Shown piece by piece: positions 40,563-50,300 of a DNA stretch of 64,000 bases; position 1 is the first letter of the stretch, and every line of letters starts with the position of its first letter. The DNA comes from Atopobacter sp. AH10 (GTDB lineage: Bacteria; Bacillota; Bacilli; Lactobacillales; Aerococcaceae): positions 1 through 64,000 of the forward strand of contig NZ_QXPZ01000006.1 of the NCBI RefSeq assembly GCF_003664595.1, given 5' to 3'. The notes beneath the pieces are model-generated. The model did not search any database. It saw only the letters and a program-made list of their open reading frames with translations, and was not told the origin of the DNA. The position numbers and the translations under genes are program-made.

Positions 40563-42026
40563 ATGAATATTTCGCATACGATTGAAGAAATAAGAAGTAT
40601 ATGTAAAAGGGGGAATTTTGATGTCTTCCCCCTATCAATGGAAGTGGTAGGAGATTGCACGACACCGATAAAACTTCTTAAAACGCTAAAAAAGCATTCT
40701 AAAAAGGCTTATCTGTTAGAATCTGTTACTAAAAATAATATTTGGGCGAGATATTCCTTCCTTGGTTATCGTCCTAAACTTGAAATTAGTTTAAGAAATA
40801 ATCTGATGCAGATAGGTGAAAAAACGATTGAAACAAATGATCCTAATGCAGAATTAAGGCGAATACTGCAAGACTATAAAGCCCCAAAACTTGAAGAACT
40901 CCCACCATTTACTGGGGGCTTGGTCGGTTATTTTTCCTTCGATTATTACAAGTATGCCGAAAATACCGTCATTAGGGATGTGTCGGATGACTATCAATTC
41001 AAGGATTTAGAATTGATGTTGTTTGACAAGGTGATAGCCTTTGATCATTATCGCAATAAAATTATTATAATCATTAATGTATCACTGAAAGACCTTGAGA
41101 CTTCCTATAATCAAGCGATAGAGGAATTTAAAGAGATCAGAGACTTGTTAGTTAAAAATGAAGAAGTCGTTGATAATGGCCATATTATAGGGCAATGGAA
41201 AAGTTTATTTCAGAAAAAAGAATTTTGCCAGATGGTTGAGAAAGCCAAAAAATATATATACGAAGGTGATATTTTCCAAGTTGTCCTATCGAATGTGCTC
41301 TATGCAGGTTTCAAGGGTTCTCTTGTAAATGCTTATCGGAAATTAAGAAGTATTAATCCGTCGCCCTATATGTTTTATTTTTGCGGGACGGATATTGAAA
41401 TTGCCGGAGCCAGTCCAGAAACTTTAGTGAAGTTAGTGGACGATAAACTCTATACTTTCCCATTGGCTGGGACGAGGCCGAGAGGGAAAAATGACAAAGA
41501 GGATGAGGCTTTGATAAAAGATTTATTGAGCGATGAGAAAGAAATTGCTGAACATAATATGTTGGTGGATCTTGGACGAAATGATTTAGGGAAGATATGC
41601 CAATTTGGCACGGTGAAAGTCGATAAGCTGCATACCATAGAGAAATTTTCACATGTGATGCACATTGGTTCTGTGGTTAGTGGGAGAATTGACGACCAAT
41701 ATGATGGCTTGGATGCCATAAGTGCAGTTTTACCAGCGGGGACTTTGTCAGGTGCTCCTAAAATTCGAGCCTGCCAGATTATATCTGAACTGGAAGGAGA
41801 CAAAAGAGGCCTCTATGGTGGGGCGATTGGCTATCTGGATTTTTCTGGGAACATGCAAACTTGTATCGGCATACGGATCATTTTCAAAAAGAATGGGACA
41901 GTATTTGTGAGAAGTGGTGCTGGAATAGTCTACGATTCCAAGCCAGAAAAAGAATACCAAGAGTGTATTAATAAAGCAAAATCATCAGTTAAAGCATTGG
42001 AAGATCTTGAGGAATTTGAAAAATGA
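40563..42026 (+). CDS. trpE: Anthranilate synthase component I
   Basis: 487 residues, normal for TrpE. The N-terminal feedback motif LLES (residues 51-54) that binds inhibitory Trp is intact. The chorismate-binding domain has 'ASPETLVKL', 'PLAGTRPRG', 'EHNMLVDLGRNDLG', 'HVMHIGSVVSG', 'LPAGTLSGAPKIRA' and 'GGAIGYLDFSG'. It forms anthranilate from chorismate using ammonia supplied by the amidotransferase encoded next (four-base overlap). RBS AAAGGAGGGTAAAA. Regulation by a Trp T-box supports TrpE over PabB. The rest of the trp pathway does not follow. Confidence 0.95.
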   Translation: MNISHTIEEIRSICKRGNFDVFPLSMEVVGDCTTPIKLLKTLKKHSKKAYLLESVTKNNIWARYSFLGYRPKLEISLRNNLMQIGEKTIETNDPNAELRRILQDYKAPKLEELPPFTGGLVGYFSFDYYKYAENTVIRDVSDDYQFKDLELMLFDKVIAFDHYRNKIIIIINVSLKDLETSYNQAIEEFKEIRDLLVKNEEVVDNGHIIGQWKSLFQKKEFCQMVEKAKKYIYEGDIFQVVLSNVLYAGFKGSLVNAYRKLRSINPSPYMFYFCGTDIEIAGASPETLVKLVDDKLYTFPLAGTRPRGKNDKEDEALIKDLLSDEKEIAEHNMLVDLGRNDLGKICQFGTVKVDKLHTIEKFSHVMHIGSVVSGRIDDQYDGLDAISAVLPAGTLSGAPKIRACQIISELEGDKRGLYGGAIGYLDFSGNMQTCIGIRIIFKKNGTVFVRSGAGIVYDSKPEKEYQECINKAKSSVKALEDLEEFEK

Positions 42027-42598
42027 TATTAATGATAGATAATTACGATTCATTCGCCTATAATTTATACCAATTAATTGGAAAATATGAAAATGATATT
42101 AAAGTCATCAGAAATGATGAATTGACACTAGAAGAAGTGGAAAAACTTCATCCAGACAAGATTATTATTTCTCCAGGGCCAGGGAAATGTGAGGACGCTG
42201 GAATTATCGTAGATTTGATCAAGACATTAGGATATCAAATACCTATTTTAGGGGTTTGTCTAGGTCACCAAGCTATTTGTCAAGCTTTCGGTGGAGAGAT
42301 TACCTATGCGAAAAGATTAATGCATGGGAAAGTTTCTACCATCAAAATTGACAAGCAAGCTACTTTATTTAAGGGTTTGCCGAGTGAAATAAAGGTAGCT
42401 AGATATCATTCACTAGCTGCAGATAGAAAAAGTCTGCCGAGTGAATTACGGGTGATTGCTTCTGCGGAAGATGGCGAAATCATGGCTGTGGAGCATAATA
42501 GCCTCCCTATTTATGGCCTACAATTTCATCCGGAATCTATTATGACGCCTTGTGGGGAAGAGATTATTCAGAATTTTTTAGGAAAGATGCCTGAATAG
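42023..42598 (+). CDS. trpG: Anthranilate synthase component II (glutamine amidotransferase)
   Basis: 191 residues, class I amidotransferase. 'MIDNYDSFAYNLYQLIG', oxyanion 'SPGPGKCEDAG', nucleophile Cys79 in GVCLGHQAIC, and His169/Glu171 in LQFHPES complete the triad. It overlaps trpE by ATGA. It channels ammonia to TrpE; like other TrpG/PabA proteins it could also serve p-aminobenzoate synthesis. It is the last gene before a terminator. Confidence 0.94.
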   Translation: MILMIDNYDSFAYNLYQLIGKYENDIKVIRNDELTLEEVEKLHPDKIIISPGPGKCEDAGIIVDLIKTLGYQIPILGVCLGHQAICQAFGGEITYAKRLMHGKVSTIKIDKQATLFKGLPSEIKVARYHSLAADRKSLPSELRVIASAEDGEIMAVEHNSLPIYGLQFHPESIMTPCGEEIIQNFLGKMPE

Positions 42599-43291
42599 TT
42601 TCGTCGTTATAGGGGGAGAGGAATAGAATAAGCTATTGTAAGTTTTGCCTTATAGCTAGTTACAATCTATGGGTAGGACGAGCAATAGCTTTTTTTACCG
42701 TATTTTTTTGACAATTGCTCGGAAAGTTGATGAGCAAGATGACTGACAGTGTAAAATTTCTTGTGTAAGCTCCAAACAACCATAGAAAAAGGGCCTGCCT
42801 TTTGTAAGATTGTTGAAATATTGTAGAGTTACAGTAAATATAGCTCATAATATCGCCAATATTAATTTTAATACGCCAAAATCAGAATAATGGCGAAATG
42901 ATTCTTGTCATTTTTTATTTGCTGGATACATTAAATAATGCTGACAATATTTTACTGCCTTAGATTAATCGAATAGGGCGGCTGATTGAGTGATTATAGC
43001 CCTTATGTGCTTAGCGTGATAGAATGACTATAGGCATACCCTGGGATAAGGCTCACTGTTTGGATATATGATGAAAAGGCAACTGGCTATAAGCCCCCCT
43101 AGATGGTGGATGAGATATTTTGGACTTGGAATAACAAAAGTTACTGGAATGGACAATAGGAGGTGTGAATAAGTGATGATGGATTGGTGCCTTTGAGTTC
43201 GGAATGGCAGCGTAAGCGCTAACTTTTTTTGAAGATGCCAACTGAAAAGCGTGGATGTATAGTAAGAGCTATTCAAATGGGAGGTGTTTTT
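42599..43291. other. Gene-free stretch after trpG
   Basis: Contains the terminator at 42630-42697 and AT-rich sequence with no supported gene. Around 43090-43230 the sequence (GGAATAACAAAAGTTACTGG and neighbours) may be a further, strongly diverged member of the repeat family at 9548 and 12690. That assignment is weak. Confidence 0.4.
42630..42697 (+). terminator. Terminator of trpEG
   Basis: AAGCTATTG (42630-42638) pairs with CAATAGCTT (42683-42691) across a long loop, followed by T7. Confidence 0.65.
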
Positions 43292-43699
43292 ATGGAATAT
43301 GTGGCAAATCCGGATCTTGATTTCGATCAGGTGCTCCATCTTTATCAGGCCAATCAATGGACAAACTACACGACTCATCCAGAGATGCTTCGTCAGGCGA
43401 TCAGTCATTCCCTCTACATTTTAGCTTGCTTTGAAGAGGGGGAGCTTGTTGGCTTAATTCGATTAGTAGGAGACGGCTACTCCATTATTTTTATCCAAGA
43501 TATTTTGGTGTTACCCGACTATCAAGGCCAAGGGATAGGGACTCGACTAATGAAACAAGCATTAAATGAGTTCAAAGGGGTCTATCAAATTCATCTGCTG
43601 ACGGATAAGACAGAGAAGACGAAAGCTTTTTATGAAAGTTTAGGCTTTATTGAGGTGGGAGACATGGAATGTAGAGCATACAGCTATTTGCCCCATTAA
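43292..43699 (+). CDS. GNAT-family N-acetyltransferase
   Basis: 135 residues from ATG 43292, supported by GGGAGGTGTTTTT; an upstream start at 43229 would add an unlikely N-terminus. Motif A is 'IQDILVLPDYQGQGIGTRLM' with the Q-G-Q-G-I-G pyrophosphate loop; motif B is 'DKTEKTKAFYESLGF'. The size and the short N-terminus fit the small single-domain GNAT proteins common in Firmicutes. Substrate unknown. Followed by its own terminator. Confidence 0.88.
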   Translation: MEYVANPDLDFDQVLHLYQANQWTNYTTHPEMLRQAISHSLYILACFEEGELVGLIRLVGDGYSIIFIQDILVLPDYQGQGIGTRLMKQALNEFKGVYQIHLLTDKTEKTKAFYESLGFIEVGDMECRAYSYLPH

Positions 43700-43762
43700 C
43701 TGCTGGGCTGGGGATTTAGCGAGAGGGCTAGTCTAGAATATATTTTTTGAAAAATATGATGA

Positions 43763-43802
43763 GGACAAGTTATCGATTTTTTTGGTAACTTGTCTTCTTT
43801 TT
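43763..43802 (+). terminator. Terminator of the GNAT gene
   Basis: AGGACAAGTTA pairs with TAACTTGTCTT, followed by T-rich sequence. Confidence 0.8.
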
Positions 43803-44270
43803 GTGTAAGTGATTTCTTTTATAGGGAAAGTTTTTTCAACATAAGCGATAAGGTAAAGTTTACTTTTTTTCTAAAAAATAGATTCCAAATTTGGGGTTGA
43901 TTAGAAATAAAGAAAATTTACGACTTTCATTAATCTTTTTTATAGAATCTTCATCAATTAGTGGTCGTTGGAGTGTCTAAGTGATAATTTAATAGTATTT
44001 AAAACTATGAAATAAAAAATTACTTTTGTAACGAATTGTTTTCTAAAAAAAGTGACAGATGTCATTATTTAAATGGATTCTTCACAATTTAACTGTGCTT
44101 AAATGGAATGATAAGACTCTTGTTAATATGTTATTTTTGTTGTTATAATAGGAATCTTTAAGTTCTTAAGCTGTTCTTTTGATCTCTTTTTGAAAAACTA
44201 GTAGAAAGCATTTTTATTCATAACAAGGTGAAATGAACATGAAAAAAAATTGCTTTTCGATAAACGTTAC

Positions 44271-44298
44271 TTGATTTTACTGAATATTAATTTATAAT
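44271..44298 (+). promoter_or_regulatory. Probable promoter of the collagen-like surface protein
   Basis: TTGATT (44271-44276), 16-bp spacer, TATAAT (44293-44298), 70 bp before the start codon. Confidence 0.7.
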
Positions 44299-44367
44299 AA
44301 ATAGCCGTATAATATGCTATTTATATACAGAAAATCGTTCGCAAAAATATGAAAAGGGGATTAAAGA

Positions 44368-47300
44368 ATGGTCGGAAAGAACAATATAAAAGAACTTCGA
44401 AGAAAAAATTCTAGAAAAGTTACTCGCTACGGGATTAGACGATTGAATGTGGGGGTTGCTTCTGTAGCTGTTGGGGGCTTGCTGTTTTTATCTCAAGCAG
44501 CCATTGCTAATGTTCAAGCGGATGAAGAAGGAATCAATTCTTCCAATACGCTCAATATCAATAATGCTGATCAAGGAGCTAATGGGTTAGCCAGCAATGG
44601 CGATAAAGAACAAGCTACTGCGACTTCAGAAAAAGAAGTTAAAGAAGAGGATAAAGCTGTTCTTTCAACCGACCCTAAATCTGAAGAAAAAGACGCTTCA
44701 GTGAACGAAGAATCTGCTAGTCAACCAACTGAAAAAGAAAACGCTCCTGTAGGGACACCAGCTTTAGAAACAAGAGACTTACGACCAGTTGCTGCTACTA
44801 CTGCTGGATACTATAGTGGAGCTAATGAGGATCGTAATAATTCTTTTGACAGCTTAGCCAAAAAAATACAGGCTTCTAATGATCCGAAGTCTGTTTTAAG
44901 AAATGAATTGAAAGAAGTTTATGGAGATAAGGATGCAGAAGGTATTCTAGCTCTTGTAGATTTCCGGAAGATTGTCAATGGGACTTCTTTACAAGAAGAA
45001 GTGATGAAAGCGGGAATTGCTTTTGCCAACAGTCGTCGTTTCTTGGATAAAGTGAGCCTATATGCAACTTTTGAGGCGAATAAGGGGAAAGATGTTTCTG
45101 GGAAAATGAATCCAGTGATATCACTAAAGGTGCCAGATCCAAGGAAACCAGTTTATCCTAATTTAGGACAAAGTGTGTATTTAGATTTTACTGTTGATGT
45201 ACCTGAAGATGTTAAAGAGGGGGATTATTTTGTCATTGATTATGGCAAATTTATCCAACCAGGTGGACTTGAATTTCCGATTAACACAAGTAATTTAATC
45301 ACCAAAGAAGGGTCTGTTGTTGCAACGCCTACGTATGATGTGGAACGTAACCAAGTGGTTTATAAATTCACCAATTGGGTTAATAGCCGTGGAAATATTA
45401 AGGCATATTTGAGGGAAGCTGTCTGGCCAAAGCGTGAAGCAATTAGAGATAATAATAAAGCTTATCCTATCACAGTTACAGTAGCAGGGAAGAAGTATAC
45501 GCAAAAGATTTCCTATGATTACGGTAATAAAGATAATGGTGTGCATAAACTTTTGCATGGGCAAAGTATTTCTGTTGATCAAAGTAATCCAAATAAATAT
45601 AGATTAACTCAAGTTTGGCATATCAACCGTGATGGGAAAAAAGTGCCTAATGGTGATCATACGATATTGTTTGAATCTAAAACCGATAATTTAGAGTATA
45701 TTAAGGTGTACGAAGTTTTAGATAATAGAGCTTTTACAGATAGCGGTAGTTTAGATATCAATCCTGCCTATGTAAAAGAACTGCAACTGAACCCTTACAC
45801 AGATAAAGAAGGGGTTCGTGTGAACGTTGGCAAATATGTAGCGCAAGGGAAACGTTTTATTGTTAAAACAGTGTCAAATCCTAAAGGAAAAGCTGCTGGT
45901 TACTATAATAGTGAGATTTTTCTGTCTCTTCGAAACAAACAAAATGTATCTGAAGCTTATCAAGGTTTATATTTAGGTTATAATTTCAGCGACTCTGTAG
46001 TGACTGGAGATAAGGTTCCGGGCTTGTTTGTAGAAAAGCATCGCTACGAAGTAACTGATGAACATGGGCGTTTAATCGGTGTAGACGAGTTAGTGACTAG
46101 ATCACCGCAAACCGGTCTTAAAACTGAAAAGTATACCACCAAGCGTGAAGATCGTGAACATTACACATTTGTACGTGCTGAAAATCCAAAGAATGAACCG
46201 ACCTATTCGCCAGAGGGTAATGAAGCTAGTGGCTTCTTTAAGCCTGGTAAGACACAAGAAATTACCTATGTTTATCAACGCAAATTGAAAAACTATGAAA
46301 TGACTGTTGAAGATTCGTCTTATGAAACTAAGTATCAATTTGACAAAAACGTTAAACCAGGGGAAATCAAGGAAATTCAAAAGGGGCAAGACAAACGAGT
46401 TCGTGTGTTATATGAACATGTGAATCCTAAAGATATTCCTAACTTTAATCCAACTGACTTTAAACAAATGCGTGGCCAATTTTGGCGTGAAGTGTCTCGT
46501 GAAGTGATCCAAGAAGCCAGACCACAAATTTTCGCCTTTAACCTCAAATCTATTGTGAGAACGGATAAGAACAGTGATGGTGGGGTAACCATTATTTATA
46601 GTGACGGTGAAAAAGTCATCATTCCTGGACCAGATAAACCGAAAGAACCATTAAAACCAAATAAACCAATCGTGAAAGTAACACGTGGTGAAGGTAAACA
46701 TCCTGAAACTGGTAAAACAGTGAAGGGGAGCTGGGTTACGGTTCAAATTTATAACCCTAATACGGATCGCTTTGAAGATAGTGAAACGACAAGAACCTTT
46801 ATTCCTGATGGCTTAGATGGACAAAAAGGTGACAAGGGTGACCGAGGACCTCAAGGGCCAAAAGGTGACAAGGGTGACCAAGGCCTGAAAGGTGACAAAG
46901 GAGACCGTGGTGAAAAAGGTCAAAAAGGCGATAAAGGTGACAAGGGTGACCAAGGTTCGAATGGTAAAGATGGCAAGGATGGGTTGACGCCAGAAGTTAC
47001 CGTTAAAGATAACAAGAATGGTACACATACTGTTACTGTTCGTATGCCACATCGTGACGAAAAGACAGGCGAGATCACTTATACTGAAACCACAACCATC
47101 ATCAAAGATGGTAAAGATGGTGACAAGGGTGAAAAAGGTGACAAGGGTGATCGCGGTGAACGTGGTGAAAAAGGTGCCGACGGTCAAAACGGTAAAGACG
47201 GTAAAGATGGTAAGGACGGGAAAGACGGTCTAACACCAGAAGTAACCGTGAAAGACAACGGCAACGGCACTCACACTGTAACTGTACGTACCCCACACCG

Positions 47301-50300
47301 TGATGAAAAGACAGGTGTCGTGACTTATACTGAAACAACTACTGTGATCAAAGATGGTAAAGACGGTAAGTCTCCAGAAGCCAAAGTAGTGAATAACGGT
47401 AACGGGACTCACACAGTTACTATCAAGAACCCAGATGGCACCGTTACTGAAACCATCATCAAAGATGGTAAAGATGGTGACAAGGGTGATCGCGGTGAAC
47501 GTGGTGAAAAAGGTGCCGACGGTCAAAACGGTAAAGACGGTAAAGATGGTAAGGACGGGAAAGACGGTCTAACACCAGAAGTAACCGTGAAAGACAACGG
47601 CAACGGCACTCACACTGTAACTGTACGTACCCCACACCGTGATGAAAAGACAGGTGTCGTGACTTACACTGAAACAACTACTGTGATTAAAGATGGAAAA
47701 GACGGTAAGTCTCCAGAAGCTAAAGTAGTGAATAACGGTAATGGCACTCACACTGTTACTATCAAGAACCCAGATGGAACTATCACTGAAACTGTCATCA
47801 AAGATGGTAAAAATGGTGACAAAGGTGACAAGGGTGAACGTGGTGAGAAAGGTGCCGACGGTCAAAACGGTAAAGACGGTAAAGATGGTAAGGACGGGAA
47901 AGACGGTCTAACACCAGAAGTCACCGTGAAAGACAACGGCAATGGCACTCACACCGTAACTGTACGTACCCCACACCGTGATGAAAAGACAGGTGTCGTG
48001 ACTTATACTGAAACAACTACTGTGATCAAAGATGGTAAAGACGGTAAGTCTCCAGAAGCCAAAGTAGTGAATAACGGTAACGGGACTCACACAGTTACTA
48101 TCAAGAACCCAGATGGCACCGTTACTGAAACTGTCATCAAAGATGGTAAAAATGGTGACAAGGGTGATCGCGGTGAACGTGGTGAAAAAGGTGCCGACGG
48201 TCAAAACGGTAAAGACGGTAAAGATGGTAAGGACGGAAAAGACGGCCTAACACCAGAAGTAACCGTGAAAGACAACGGCAACGGCACTCACACCGTAACT
48301 GTACGTACCCCACACCGTGATGAAAAGACAGGTGTCGTGACTTACACTGAAACAACTACTGTGATCAAAGATGGTAAAGACGGTAAGTCTCCAGAAGCTA
48401 AAGTAGTGAATAACGGCAACGGAACCCACACTGTTACCATCAAGAATCCAGATGGCACTGTTACTGAAACCATCATCAAAGATGGTAAAAATGGTGACAA
48501 AGGTGACAAAGGTGACAAGGGTGATCGCGGTGAAAAAGGTGCCGACGGTCAAAACGGTAAAGACGGTAAAGATGGTAAGGACGGGAAAGACGGTCTAACA
48601 CCAGAAGTCACCGTGAAAGACAACGGCAACGGCACTCACACTGTAACTGTACGTACCCCACACCGTGATGAAAAGACAGGTGTCGTGACTTACACTGAAA
48701 CAACTACTGTGATCAAAGATGGTAAAGACGGTAAGTCTCCAGAAGCTAAAGTAGTGAATAACGGCAACGGGACACACACTGTTACCATCAAGAACCCAGA
48801 TGGCACTGTTACTGAAACTGTCATCAAAGATGGTAAAAATGGTGACAAGGGTGATCGCGGTGAACGTGGTGAAAAAGGTGCCGACGGTCAAAACGGTAAA
48901 GACGGTAAAGATGGTAAGGACGGGAAAGACGGTCTAACACCAGAAGTCACCGTGAAAGACAACGGCAATGGAACACACACTGTAACTGTACGTACCCCAC
49001 ATCGTGATGAAAAGACAGGCGTTGTGACTTACACTGAAACAACTACTGTGATCAAAGATGGTAAAGACGGTAAGTCTCCAGAAGCTAAAGTAGTCAACAA
49101 TGGCAACGGGACACACACTGTTACCATCAAGAACCCAGATGGCACTGTTACTGAAACTGTCATCAAAGATGGTAAAAATGGTGACAAAGGTGACAAGGGT
49201 GACAAGGGTGAACGTGGTGAAAAAGGTGCCGACGGTCAAAACGGTAAAGACGGTAAAGATGGTAAGGACGGTAAAGACGGTCTAACACCAGAAGTAACCG
49301 TGAAAGACAACGGCAACGGCACTCACACTGTAACTGTACGTACCCCACATCGTGATGAAAAGACAGGTGTCGTGACTTACACTGAAACAACTACTGTGAT
49401 CAAAGATGGTAAAGACGGTAAGTCTCCAGAAGCTAAAGTAGTGAATAACGGCAACGGAACCCACACTGTTACCATCAAGAATCCAGATGGCACTGTTACT
49501 GAAACCATCATCAAAGATGGTAAAAATGGTGACAAGGGTGATCGCGGTGAACGTGGTGAAAAAGGTGCCGACGGTCAAAACGGTAAAGACGGTAAAGATG
49601 GTAAGGACGGTAAAGACGGTCTAACACCAGAAGTAACCGTGAAAGACAACGGCAACGGCACTCACACTGTAACTGTACGTACCCCACACCGTGATGAAAA
49701 GACAGGTGTCGTGACTTACACTGAAACAACTACTGTGATCAAAGATGGTAAAGACGGTAAGTCTCCAGAAGCTAAAGTAGTGAATAACGGCAACGGGACA
49801 CACACTGTTACCATCAAGAACCCAGATGGCACTGTTACTGAAACTGTCATCAAAGATGGTAAAGATGGTGACAAGGGTGAAAAAGGTGACAAGGGTGATC
49901 GCGGTGAACGTGGTGAAAAAGGTGCCGACGGTCAAAACGGTAAAGATGGTAAGGACGGGAAAGACGGTCTAACACCAGAAGTCACCGTGAAAGACAACGG
50001 TAATGGCACTCACACTGTAACTGTACGTACCCCACATCGTGATGAAAAGACAGGCGTTGTGACTTACACTGAAAAAACTACTGTGATCAAAGATGGTAAA
50101 GACGGTAAGTCTCCAGAAGCCAAAGTAGTCAACAATGGCAATGGTACACACACTGTCACCATCAAGAACCCAGATGGCACCGTTACTGAAACTGTCATCA
50201 AAGATGGCGCTAAGGGTGATAAAGGTGACAAGGGTGAACGTGGTGAGAAAGGTGCCGACGGTCAAAACGGTAAAGACGGTAAAGATGGTAAGGACGGGAA

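Larger units (their letters stand above)
43700..44367 (+). other. AT-rich region with promoter of the collagen-like protein
   Basis: After the terminator at 43763 about 450 bp are very AT-rich without a supported gene. A promoter lies at 44271-44298. Homopolymer runs and TGATTTCT/ATTAATC-type words occur, but I see no clear operator. Confidence 0.5.
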
